From positions 108,504-172,503 of the forward strand of contig CAZBXQ010000001.1 of assembly GCA_964495935.1 (NCBI GenBank): 64,000 nt of DNA, written 5' to 3'. Shown piece after piece: positions 1-7,665 of the stretch. Every line of letters begins with the position of its first letter. Position 1 is the stretch's first letter. The position numbers were made by a program, and so were the translations under genes. This stretch comes from JAJYSO01 sp964495935 (GTDB taxonomy: Bacteria; Bacteroidota; Bacteroidia; Flavobacteriales; Flavobacteriaceae). The notes under the pieces were generated by a model. That model did no database searches and was not told where the DNA came from. It saw only the letters and a list, made by a program, of their open reading frames with translations.

Positions 1-816
1 CCTTCAGCGTTGACGACTTATATCCGGAATCCCATCAAATTTTATAAAAACTATGTACTGGACATCAAAGATCCCGATGAGGTCGAAGAAACCATCGCTG
101 CAAATACATTGGGAACCGCCGTTCATGGAGCGTTAGAAAGCTTTTATCGACCTTTTGAAAACAAGACCCTTACTATCGAGGATCTTCAGGCCATGTCTAA
201 AAAAATAGATTCTGAAGTCACTCGACAATTCCAAAAACACTACGGGGAGGCTCCGTTGGATAGCGGGAAAAACTTGATTATTAAAGAAGTTGCCAAACGC
301 TTTATTAATAACTTTTTAAAAGACGAAGAGGAACATATCAAAAATGGAGAAACTCTAAAAATATTAATGATTGAAAGTGCCGAACTTCGGCAGGAATTAA
401 CCATCCCCAAATTGGCTTTTCCCGTGGCCCTAAGAGGAAAAGTGGATCGAGTGGATGAAGTGAACAATCAACTCCGCATTGTGGATTATAAAACCGGAAA
501 AGTGGAAGCCCGAGATTTAAAAATCAAAGATTGGAGAGAATTAATCGAAGATTACAAATATAGTAAGGCATTCCAGGTATTGTGCTATTCTTCTATGTAC
601 CTCAACCAATCTCAATATAACACAGCCCAAGCGGGAATCATCTCTTTTAAAAACCGGAAAGGAGGTTTTATGAATTTTCAATTCGGCAGGAAAAAGAGCG
701 ACAGGATTACCGAAATTAATAAGAATATATTAAAGTCTTTTCAGAAAATACTAAAAGACCTTATCTTGGAAATATTCAATCCGGAAATCCCTTTTATTGA
801 AAAGGAAGTGGATTGA
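1..816 (+). CDS. PD-(D/E)XK nuclease family protein (C-terminal part, cut by window edge)
   Basis: The reading frame is open from the first base, so this is the C-terminal 271 residues of a longer protein. It resembles the nuclease domain at the end of AddB/RecB-type helicase-nucleases, which process double-strand breaks. Visible motifs are the start motif S-A-L-T-T-Y-I-R-N-P, GTAVHGALE (conserved His), GKVDRVD followed by IVDYKTGK (catalytic Asp and Asp-x-Lys, about residues 145-165) and a Q-x-x-x-Y near 195. Fe-S members of the family have Cys where this protein has Asn in R-N-P, and the fragment has only one Cys, so an Fe-S cluster is unlikely. The TTG at base 10 is not a true start. The helicase-like N-terminus is inferred, not seen. 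Confidence 0.8.
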   Translation, partial: PSALTTYIRNPIKFYKNYVLDIKDPDEVEETIAANTLGTAVHGALESFYRPFENKTLTIEDLQAMSKKIDSEVTRQFQKHYGEAPLDSGKNLIIKEVAKRFINNFLKDEEEHIKNGETLKILMIESAELRQELTIPKLAFPVALRGKVDRVDEVNNQLRIVDYKTGKVEARDLKIKDWRELIEDYKYSKAFQVLCYSSMYLNQSQYNTAQAGIISFKNRKGGFMNFQFGRKKSDRITEINKNILKSFQKILKDLILEIFNPEIPFIEKEVD

Positions 817-879
817 ATGGAAGAAGAAGACCAATTGCCACCCGCAAAGTGCCTCCGGAAAAAAATTTAAAATAAAAAT

Positions 880-1824
880 ATGCAAGCCGTAATTTTAAAA
901 GATACAGGAGCTGTTTCTCAGCTTCAGATAGAAGAGCTCGAAAAACCGGATATTCATCACGATGAGATTCTGGTTAAAACCAAAGCTTTTAGTATTAATC
1001 CTATAGAAGTAAAAACCCGAAAAGGAAATCCTTTTAGTCAAAAACTATTGAATGATCCTCCCTGTATTTTAGGCTGGGATGCCAGCGGAATCGTAGAAGA
1101 GACGGGAACCGATATCCATTCATTTTCAAAGGGAGATCGCGTATTCGGCATCATCGGATTTCCAAAATTTGGAAGAACTTATGCCGACTATTTTGTAGCC
1201 CGAGAGAACGATTTATGCCTCATCCCCGAAAACATAGATTTTGCGGAAGCTGCCGTCAGTAATATCGCTGCTCTCACCGCCTATCAGGCCCTAACTCTCA
1301 ATGCCGATTTAAAACCCGGAAAAAAGATATTAATCCATGCGGCCTCCGGCGGCGTGGGGCATTTCGGCGTGCAGATTGCAAAACATCTGGGAGCCACTGT
1401 ATATGCCACTGCATCTAAAGAAAAACACGAGTTTGTAAAAAAACTGGGAGCCGATGTCATCATCGACTATAAAAATGAAAAATTTGAGGAAGTGCTTCCC
1501 GAAAAAATGGATGTAGTCTTTGATTTAATTGGAGGGAGTTATATCGATCGATCGCTCAAAACCCTAAAAAAAGGCGGGATGATAATCTCTATCCCCTCCG
1601 CAACCAATGAAAAGGTTGTAGAAAAGGCTAAAGCTGATGGGAAAACGGGTATTCGGTTTATCATGAAAGCTAATCCTACCGATCTCAACGCTGTTGCCGA
1701 TTTATTAAAAACCGGTGTTATGAATCCTCATATTTCCCAAAAATATGCGATGAAAGATATCCGGAAAGCGCATCAGAGTTTAGAAGACGGGCATATCAAG
1801 GGAAAGATTGCAGTCCTTCCTTAG
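880..1824 (+). CDS. NAD(P)H:quinone oxidoreductase-like MDR family protein
   Basis: A 314-residue medium-chain dehydrogenase/reductase of the zinc-free quinone oxidoreductase type. The N-terminal GroES-like half (about residues 1-120) carries GWDASGIV. The Rossmann half holds AASGGVGHFGVQIAKHLGA (about 151-169), the NADP-binding glycine motif of this family, and ends in HxxGKIAVLP. Structural-zinc cysteines are absent. The substrate cannot be read from sequence; a quinone, enone or aldehyde is typical. It starts 63 bp after the nuclease gene and runs convergently into the methionine operon, with a hairpin between them. Confidence 0.85.
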   Translation: MQAVILKDTGAVSQLQIEELEKPDIHHDEILVKTKAFSINPIEVKTRKGNPFSQKLLNDPPCILGWDASGIVEETGTDIHSFSKGDRVFGIIGFPKFGRTYADYFVARENDLCLIPENIDFAEAAVSNIAALTAYQALTLNADLKPGKKILIHAASGGVGHFGVQIAKHLGATVYATASKEKHEFVKKLGADVIIDYKNEKFEEVLPEKMDVVFDLIGGSYIDRSLKTLKKGGMIISIPSATNEKVVEKAKADGKTGIRFIMKANPTDLNAVADLLKTGVMNPHISQKYAMKDIRKAHQSLEDGHIKGKIAVLP

Positions 1825-1856
1825 TCAAGACGGGATTCATTTTCTATTTTTTGTAA

Positions 1857-1892
1857 AAACGGGCAAATGATTCCAAAATCAGATGCCCGTTT
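1857..1892. terminator. Hairpin between convergent oxidoreductase and metE genes
   Basis: Arms AAACGGGCA and TGCCCGTTT pair perfectly across an 18-base loop between two convergent stop codons. The flanking T-rich bases are short, so it may act as a bidirectional terminator of modest strength. Confidence 0.55.
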
Positions 1893-1911
1893 ATTCGTTA
1901 GTCGGCTTCCT

Positions 1912-4221
1912 TTACACCTCTACAGCTGCGTCCTTACGAATTTCCCGAGCCGCCTCCACCAATTCCTTTAAAGCTTTTTCTGTTTCTTCCCAATGACGCG
2001 TCTTTAAGCCACAATCGGGATTCACCCATAATTGCTCTGCGGGTATTACCGCTCCGGCTTTCCTTAAGAGATGGGTAATTTCCTCTTTTGAAGGAACACG
2101 AGGCGAATGGATGTCATATACTCCCGGCCCTATTTCATTCGGGTATTTAAATTCGGCAAAAGCATCTAACAATTCCATCTGTGACCGGGAACATTCAATG
2201 GTAATTACATCCGCATCCAACCCTGCAATATGTTCAATGATATCATTGAATTCAGAATAACACATGTGGGTATGAATCTGGGTTTTATTTTGAACTCCCG
2301 AAGCAGCAGTCCGAAAAGCCCGGACGGCCCATTCTAAGTAATTATCCCAATCGGCACGTCGCAGGGGCAAGCCTTCTCGTAATGCCGGTTCATCAATCTG
2401 AATCAGTTTAATTCCTGCTTTTTCCAAATCGATCACCTCATCTCGAATGGCCAAGGCCAATTGTGTACAGGTGGTTGAACGAGGCTGATCATCACGGACA
2501 AAAGACCATTGTAAAATCGTTACCGGCCCGGTGAGCATTCCTTTTACATAGTGATCTGTCAGAGACTGCGCATAAGCCGACCAATATACTGTCAAAGGTT
2601 TAGGACGATAAACATCGCCAAAAATAATCGGAGGTTTCACGCCCCGGCTCCCGTAGCTCTGAACCCATCCATATTGCGTAAAGGCAAAACCCTCAAGGCG
2701 TTCTCCAAAATACTCTACCATGTCATTTCGTTCAAATTCACCATGAACCAGCACATCCAGCCCGATTTCTTCCTGCCATCGGATCACTCGTTCGGTTTCT
2801 TGCTTCAACAAGGTATCGTATTCTTTGGCCGTTAACTCCCCTTTCTTAAAAGCCGATCGCCATTTGCGCACTTCCTTGGTTTGTGGGAAAGAACCAATAG
2901 TGGTCGTCGGAAATAAAGGAATATCAAGGGCTTGACGTTGCGCTTCACGACGTATCCTATATGCACTTTTACGCTTTGTATCTCCAGCTGAAATAGTGCT
3001 CACCCGATCCTTCACTTCTTTACGATGAATCCGATCAGATGCATTTCTGGAAGCTATTGCCGCTTGATTTTCTTTTAGTCGATCGGAACTCGTCCCTTGT
3101 TGTTGCTCCGAATATATAATCTTGAGATCCGTTACTTCTTTTACTTTTTGTTTTGCAAAAGCCAGCCATTGCTTAATTTCAGCCTCCAATTTCTGCTCCA
3201 AATCCAAATCACAAGGAACATGAAGTAACGAGCAAGAAGGGGCAAGCAAAACACGGTCTGTTCCTAATTTTTCCACAACCTGCCGAATCACTTGCAAAGA
3301 CTTAGAATAATCGTTTTTCCAAATATTGCGCCCGTCGATAAGCCCCAGTGAAAGTGATAATTCTTCGGGGATTACTTTTAAAGCTTCTTCCCACTGCTCA
3401 GGAGCTCGTACCAAATCCAAGTGAAGTGCATCTATTGGAAGATTAGCGGCAAGGTTCAAATTATCTTTTAACCCCTCAAAATAAGTAGCAATCAGAATTT
3501 TTACGTCCGGAAACTGATTCCGAATTGTAGCATACGCTTTCTCCAAAGCTGTTTTTGCCTGCTGCTCCAAATCTAATCCGAGGAAAGGTTCATCAAATTG
3601 CACCCATTCTACTCCTGCCTCTTTTAGTTGTTGCAGTACCTCAATATAAACCGGCAATAAATTTTCCAACAAATCGAGACGATGAAAGCCTTCTTCCTTT
3701 TCCTTTCCCAACAGCAGATAAGAAACCGGACCCGGTATCACAGGTTTTGTTTGTATCCCGGCCTCTTGTGCCTCCTTGTATTCCCGAATAATTTTGGTAG
3801 AATACAACTGGAATTCCTGATTTTTGTAGAATTCGGGAACTAAATAATGATAGTTGGTATCAAACCATTTGGTCATTTCAACGGCGGTTATATCCAACCC
3901 GTCTTTCTGATATCCGCGAGCCAAGGCAAAATACAGCTCCCGCTCGTCAGTGTTCTTGTTTCCGGCCAATGCCTCAAAGCGATGCGGGATGGCACCTACC
4001 GTCAGGCTCCAGTCCAAAACCTGATCGTAAAAAGAAAAATCATTGGAAGGAATAAGATCCAGCCCAGCTTCCTTTTGTAACTGCCAATTGTGAATTTTAA
4101 TCTGATGAGCGGTCTCCTCCAGCTCTTCTTTGGTGATTTTTCCGGCCCAGTATTTCTCACAGGCTCTTTTTAATTCTCTTTTACTTCCGATTCGCGGATA
4201 GCCAAGATTGTGTGTTTTCAT
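1912..4221 (-). CDS. metE: Cobalamin-independent methionine synthase
   Basis: A full-length 769-residue MetE. It transfers the methyl group of 5-methyltetrahydropteroyltriglutamate to homocysteine, the last step of methionine synthesis. The N-terminal domain begins with HNLGYPRIG. The C-terminal catalytic domain opens at PTTTIGSFPQTKEVR and shows the zinc-ligand motifs HTHMCYSEF and NPDCGLKTR. It is the last gene of the metF-metB-metE operon, 39 bp after the preceding gene, so it should fall under the leader-peptide control found upstream of metF. Being the B12-independent enzyme, it needs no cobalamin riboswitch, and none was recognised. Confidence 0.97.
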   Translation of the reverse strand: MKTHNLGYPRIGSKRELKRACEKYWAGKITKEELEETAHQIKIHNWQLQKEAGLDLIPSNDFSFYDQVLDWSLTVGAIPHRFEALAGNKNTDERELYFALARGYQKDGLDITAVEMTKWFDTNYHYLVPEFYKNQEFQLYSTKIIREYKEAQEAGIQTKPVIPGPVSYLLLGKEKEEGFHRLDLLENLLPVYIEVLQQLKEAGVEWVQFDEPFLGLDLEQQAKTALEKAYATIRNQFPDVKILIATYFEGLKDNLNLAANLPIDALHLDLVRAPEQWEEALKVIPEELSLSLGLIDGRNIWKNDYSKSLQVIRQVVEKLGTDRVLLAPSCSLLHVPCDLDLEQKLEAEIKQWLAFAKQKVKEVTDLKIIYSEQQQGTSSDRLKENQAAIASRNASDRIHRKEVKDRVSTISAGDTKRKSAYRIRREAQRQALDIPLFPTTTIGSFPQTKEVRKWRSAFKKGELTAKEYDTLLKQETERVIRWQEEIGLDVLVHGEFERNDMVEYFGERLEGFAFTQYGWVQSYGSRGVKPPIIFGDVYRPKPLTVYWSAYAQSLTDHYVKGMLTGPVTILQWSFVRDDQPRSTTCTQLALAIRDEVIDLEKAGIKLIQIDEPALREGLPLRRADWDNYLEWAVRAFRTAASGVQNKTQIHTHMCYSEFNDIIEHIAGLDADVITIECSRSQMELLDAFAEFKYPNEIGPGVYDIHSPRVPSKEEITHLLRKAGAVIPAEQLWVNPDCGLKTRHWEETEKALKELVEAAREIRKDAAVEV

Positions 4222-4260
4222 GTTTGTATAGGTATTAAAATTAAATTATAGGATTTAAGA

Positions 4261-5442
4261 TTACTTGTGATGTACCAATTCAGGGGTTTCAACGGCCTTT
4301 GCACTGCTGGAAAATGCCTGATCAAGGTCTTCGATCAGGTCCTCTATATCTTCTATTCCCACACTGAGTCGAATGAGGTCTTCCGTGATTCCAAGCTCCA
4401 GCCGCTTTTCTTCGGGAACATCAGCATGGGTCATCGTGGCCGAATAATTAGCCAATGATTCCACACCTCCCAAGGAATCAGCGAGCATAAAAATCTTCAG
4501 CTCTTTTAAAAAGGCAAAGGCATCGGCCTTTTTCCCCGACTTAAATTTAAAGGAGACTACGCCTCCAAAGTCATTCATCTGCCGGCAAGCCAGTTCATAG
4601 TGGGGATGAGATTTCAATCCCGGATAATACACTTGGGAAACTGCCGGGTGCCCCTCGAGCCAACAAGCTATTTGCAAAGCGTTTTTACAATGTCGTTCCA
4701 TTCTCACGGATAAGGTCCGGATCCCTCGTAAAATCAAAAAGGAATCGTGCGGTCCAAGGATGGCACCGGAGGCATATTGGATAAAATGTAATTTTTCAGC
4801 CAATTCTTCATCTTTACAAACTAACAGTCCGGCCACCACATCAGAATGTCCTCCCAGATACTTTGTGGCCGAATGCATAACGATATCGGCTCCAAAATCT
4901 ATCGGAGTCTGGAGATAAGGAGAGGCAAAGGTATTATCGACAGCGAGCAAGGTATCTCGTCCTTCAAGGAGTTGGGCCACGGCCTTAATATCAACCAGTT
5001 TCAATAAAGGATTGGTCGGACTTTCAATCCAGATTAAACGTGTATTCTCATTGATTTTCTGTTTGACATGAGCAATTTTATCAAAATCGACAAAGTGAAA
5101 CTTCAGTCCGTATTTCTGATAAAAATCGACAAACAGCCGGTAGGTACCGCCATAAAGATCTTTTCCGACAATAATTTCATCTCCGGGACACAACAGTTTG
5201 ATTACACTTTCAATGGCCGCCATGCCAGAGCCAAAGGCAAATCCACGAGTTCCGTTTTCAATTCTGGCTATGGTATCCTCCAACCGTTTACGGGTGGGGT
5301 TCCCCCCTCTTGAATATTCAAATTCCGTATAGGTTTCACCCGGTGCCTTTTGTTCAAAAGTCGAGGTTAAAAATAATGGAGCGACCACAGATTTAGTGTG
5401 GGGCTCGGCTTCGCGTTGTACAAGTTTTGTGTTAAATTTCAT
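4261..5442 (-). CDS. metB: Cystathionine gamma-synthase/lyase-type PLP enzyme (Cys/Met metabolism family)
   Basis: A 393-residue fold-type I PLP enzyme. Characteristic segments are YSRGGNPTRKRLE, the glycine-rich FGSGMAAIESVI, VDNTFASPYLQ and the PLP-lysine motif HSATKYLGGHSD. It could be cystathionine gamma-synthase, making cystathionine from an activated homoserine, or the related lyase or O-acylhomoserine sulfhydrylase; family membership alone does not decide. Lying between metF and metE, it probably supplies homocysteine, hence the tentative symbol. It starts 51 bp after metF and is co-transcribed with it. Confidence 0.85.
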   Translation of the reverse strand: MKFNTKLVQREAEPHTKSVVAPLFLTSTFEQKAPGETYTEFEYSRGGNPTRKRLEDTIARIENGTRGFAFGSGMAAIESVIKLLCPGDEIIVGKDLYGGTYRLFVDFYQKYGLKFHFVDFDKIAHVKQKINENTRLIWIESPTNPLLKLVDIKAVAQLLEGRDTLLAVDNTFASPYLQTPIDFGADIVMHSATKYLGGHSDVVAGLLVCKDEELAEKLHFIQYASGAILGPHDSFLILRGIRTLSVRMERHCKNALQIACWLEGHPAVSQVYYPGLKSHPHYELACRQMNDFGGVVSFKFKSGKKADAFAFLKELKIFMLADSLGGVESLANYSATMTHADVPEEKRLELGITEDLIRLSVGIEDIEDLIEDLDQAFSSSAKAVETPELVHHK

Positions 5443-5493
5443 TTTGTTTTAGATTTAGGATTAAACAATACGATGATTCTATATGATAACTGG

Positions 5494-6453
5494 TTATAAA
5501 ACCTCGGAACAGATTTTGGAAATCGTCTTATGATCTCCCATAGTGTATAAATGTATGCAAGGCACTCCCTTTTCAAAGAGCTCTTTAGCTTGGGTAATGC
5601 ACCATTCTACACCGACTTGACGAACACTTTGAGGGTTTTTACATTTTTTAATCTCCTGCACAAAGTCGTTGGGAAAATCGATAAAAAAGTTAATCGGAAT
5701 GGACTTGAGCTGCCGGGCTCGCGTAAGCGGTTTAATTCCCGGAATAATGGGAACTGTAATTCCAATCGCCCGGCAATCTTCCACAAACTTGAAGAAGGCC
5801 TGATTATCAAAAAACATCTGGGTCACGATATAATCTCCGCCGGCATCTACCTTTGCCTTTAAATTCAATAAATCATCCTCATAACTGGCGGCCTCCACGT
5901 GTTTCTCAGGATATCCGGCCACGCCTACGCAGAAATCCGTTTTTAAATCATTCACCACTTCTTCATCGAGATATCGCCCCTTATTCATGGCTGCAATCTG
6001 ATCAACCAGTTGAATAGCCAGATGGTGCCCGCCTTGCTTGGCGGTAAATCGTTTTTCAAAGCGGGAAGGATCGCCACGCAAAGCCAAAACATTATGAATC
6101 CCCAAAAAATTAAGATCAATCAGAGCACTCTCGGTATCACATCGCGAAAATCCGCCACAGATCAGATGCGGCACGGTCTCTACTTGATAACGATGCTTAA
6201 TAGCCGAGCAAATTCCCACTGTTCCCGGGCGTTTTCGAACTGCAATTTTTTCGAAATAGCCATTGGGAATTTCCTTATACTCAAAATCTTCCCGATGATA
6301 AGTAACATCGATAAAGGGAGGTTTAAACTCCATTAAGGGATCCAGAATCTTATAAATGCTTTCGATACTTTTCCCGCGTCTTGGGGGAAGAATCTCAAAT
6401 GAAATCAATCGGTTGGTCTTTGACTTCTGTTCTAAAATTTCAGTAATTTTCAT
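5494..6453 (-). CDS. metF: Methylenetetrahydrofolate reductase
   Basis: A 319-residue MetF that reduces 5,10-methylene-THF to 5-methyl-THF, the methyl donor for MetE. The N-terminus MKITEILEQKSK is followed by ISFEILPPRRGKS, the conserved (S/F)EFFPP-like motif of the TIM barrel. NVLALRGDP, the FAD-binding region and YIVTQMFFDN follow. The frame is open upstream to 6516, but that extension runs across a terminator hairpin and adds no family sequence, so the ATG at 6453 is chosen. It is the first structural gene of the met operon and sits directly behind two leader-peptide/terminator modules. Confidence 0.95.
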   Translation of the reverse strand: MKITEILEQKSKTNRLISFEILPPRRGKSIESIYKILDPLMEFKPPFIDVTYHREDFEYKEIPNGYFEKIAVRKRPGTVGICSAIKHRYQVETVPHLICGGFSRCDTESALIDLNFLGIHNVLALRGDPSRFEKRFTAKQGGHHLAIQLVDQIAAMNKGRYLDEEVVNDLKTDFCVGVAGYPEKHVEAASYEDDLLNLKAKVDAGGDYIVTQMFFDNQAFFKFVEDCRAIGITVPIIPGIKPLTRARQLKSIPINFFIDFPNDFVQEIKKCKNPQSVRQVGVEWCITQAKELFEKGVPCIHLYTMGDHKTISKICSEVL

Positions 6454-6516
6454 ATTCCTATTTTCGAATGTCGCTTCGTTCTGTATAGAATTGGCTGCTC
6501 CCTCATAAAAAGCCAT

Positions 6517-6548
6517 AAAAAAACCCTTTTGGAGCTGCCAAAAGGGTT
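6517..6548 (-). terminator. Intrinsic terminator/attenuator B in front of metF
   Basis: On the minus strand, AACCCTTTTGG and CCAAAAGGGTT form an 11-bp perfect stem around a five-base loop, followed by seven T. It lies between leader ORF B and the metF start, inside the transcript rather than after a gene. This is the position expected of an attenuator. Confidence 0.85.
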
Positions 6549-6578
6549 CAGAATTCAGTTTTAATACTTGTTGACTTA

Positions 6579-6659
6579 CTAACTATCGGCATCAGGAGGC
6601 TGGAACATCATCATGTTCATTGGCATCATTCCCATTACCATAGTTTCGTATAACTTCAT
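6579..6659 (-). CDS. Met-rich leader peptide B
   Basis: A 26-codon ORF beginning M-K-L-Y-E-T-M-V-M-G and ending F-Q-P-P-D-A-D-S. Nine codons are Met, including three in a row at positions 16-18. It precedes terminator B and metF on the same strand. Such a run of the regulatory amino acid in a tiny ORF just ahead of an intrinsic terminator is the hallmark of ribosome-mediated attenuation. I could not find a strong antiterminator; the best is TGCCAA inside the ORF against TTGGCA at the terminator base. The mechanism for this copy is therefore inferred. Confidence 0.75.
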   Translation of the reverse strand: MKLYETMVMGMMPMNMMMFQPPDADS

Positions 6660-6710
6660 CGTGTTTCTATTTTATTGATCCTCTTTAAGAATCAGGAAAA
6701 ATCAATCCAT

Positions 6711-6741
6711 AAAAAAACCCCTGCGATTGCAAGGGCTTTTT
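6711..6741 (-). terminator. Intrinsic terminator/attenuator A of the met leader
   Basis: On the minus strand, AAGCCCTTGC pairs with GCAGGGGTTT (one G-T pair within the core), followed by a run of T. It begins 17 bases after the stop of leader A. Its 5' arm can alternatively pair with GCAGGGCTT inside leader A (6778-6786, one bulged base), which would prevent termination. Confidence 0.85.
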
Positions 6742-6758
6742 AGGAGTTGAAATTTATC

Positions 6759-6842
6759 TTATTTTCTTCCATAACACAAGCCCTGCGAATCGTTTCGCAT
6801 CATCATAGCTTGCATTATGTTGTTGTATAAATACATTTTCAT
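6759..6842 (-). CDS. Met-rich leader peptide A
   Basis: A 27-codon ORF beginning M-K-M-Y-L-Y-N-N-I-M-Q-A-M-M-M-R, with six Met codons, three of them consecutive (6798-6806). The Met triplet sits inside a nested hairpin: outer arms CAAGC (6808-6812) and GCTTG (6777-6781), inner arms GCGAA and TTCGC. A ribosome stalled on the Met codons would cover CAAGC and free the GGGCTT region to pair with the 5' arm of terminator A. The ORF starts about 10 bases after the predicted transcription start and shares the beginning M-K-(M/L)-Y with leader B. Confidence 0.8.
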   Translation of the reverse strand: MKMYLYNNIMQAMMMRNDSQGLCYGRK

Positions 6843-6857
6843 GGTCTCATATGGGAG

Positions 6858-6886
6858 CAAATATATAAAAATATTTATCTCGCCAA
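6858..6886 (-). promoter_or_regulatory. Promoter of the met leader-metF-metB-metE transcript
   Basis: On the minus strand, a -7 box TATATTTG (6858-6865) matches the Bacteroidota consensus TAnnTTTG exactly. A TTG at 6884-6886 lies 18 bases upstream as the -33 element. The start of transcription would be near 6852, just ahead of leader A. Confidence 0.65.
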
Positions 6887-7146
6887 CGAATATTATTTAT
6901 ATTTTTTATTTTTCCATACGATTATTTAATTTTTTGGGGTTCAAGCAAAACCTTCCATAAAATACCGCTATTATTATTTCGGATCATGACTTTTATGGTA
7001 ATCCAATTGCATTAATAATTACCCGCGACTGTAGTCAGTTTTTTGAAAGTCCATAGAAAAATTTAAATAACCTCGAAGAATAATTACTATAAAAGTTTTT
7101 GGGAATGAAATTTATAATTACTTTTGTCGCTCAAATTTATTCTCTC

Positions 7147-7220
7147 GGGGGATTAGCTCAGTTGGCTAGAGCGTTTGGCTGGCAGCCAAAAGGTCATCGG
7201 TTCGAATCCGATATTCTCCA
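7147..7220 (+). tRNA. tRNA-Ala (anticodon GGC)
   Basis: A 74-base cloverleaf: acceptor arms GGGGGAT/ATTCTCC with discriminator A, D-arm GCTC/GAGC, anticodon arms TTTGG/CCAAA around loop CTGGCAG, and T-arm ATCGG/CCGAT around TTCGAAT. The anticodon GGC reads Ala codons. The 3' CCA is not encoded. It stands alone between the met and suf operons. Confidence 0.95.
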
Positions 7221-7226
7221 CTTTTA

Positions 7227-7256
7227 ATTCCCGCGCAGGCGGGAATCTCTTTTTTT
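7227..7256 (+). terminator. Terminator after tRNA-Ala
   Basis: ATTCCCGC and GCGGGAAT form an 8-bp stem with a four-base loop, followed by CTC and a run of T, starting seven bases after the tRNA. Confidence 0.85.
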
Positions 7257-7574
7257 AAGAAAAATCCAAAGGATTATATCAAAATAGAAATCGCTGCACC
7301 CGTAAAATTTCTCTCAAGCAATTCTATTCATCAATAGATATGGTTTTGTCTCGAGAAGAACAAAGTAATCACAGCCTTCGTACACTTTCCTCCAATGACC
7401 AGTAGAAGTCGATGCCTATATATACATTCTTCACGGCAAAAAACAAGATCAACCACAACGATTATTTTTATTCAGTCTATATAATAAAATAAATCTCATA
7501 CCTATTTGTAAAACAATTATTTACAAATATATTCCTAATTTAGAACCGAGTTAATTAGAATACTTCTAAATAAA
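7257..7574. other. Intergenic region with an inverted repeat ahead of suf
   Basis: AT-rich with no coding potential seen. At 7503-7529 the 10-base arms TATTTGTAAA and TTTACAAATA are perfect inverted repeats around a 7-base spacer, about 46 bases upstream of the suf -33 element. This is a plausible operator. Confidence 0.5.
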
Positions 7575-7605
7575 TTGCTTATCAGCATTCTTCACCTTAT
7601 CTTTG
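7575..7605 (+). promoter_or_regulatory. Promoter of the suf operon
   Basis: The -7 box TATCTTTG (7598-7605) fits TAnnTTTG, with TTG at 7575-7577 and a 20-base spacer. Transcription would begin near 7612, about 54 bases before sufB. Confidence 0.65.
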
Positions 7606-7665
7606 TAGCGATTACAAAAACAGGATTACAATTGTTTTAGTTCTAAATCTAAGAATCAAAAGATT

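Noticed and set aside
6454..6516. N-terminal extension of metF to 6516
   Set aside because: The extension begins at the terminator T tract and adds 21 residues foreign to the family; M-K-I-T-E-I-L at 6453 is the standard start.
6517..6858. SAM or cobalamin riboswitch ahead of the met operon
   Set aside because: I looked for the conserved core of these riboswitches and found none; the stretch is accounted for by two leader ORFs and terminators. A covariance-model scan would settle it.
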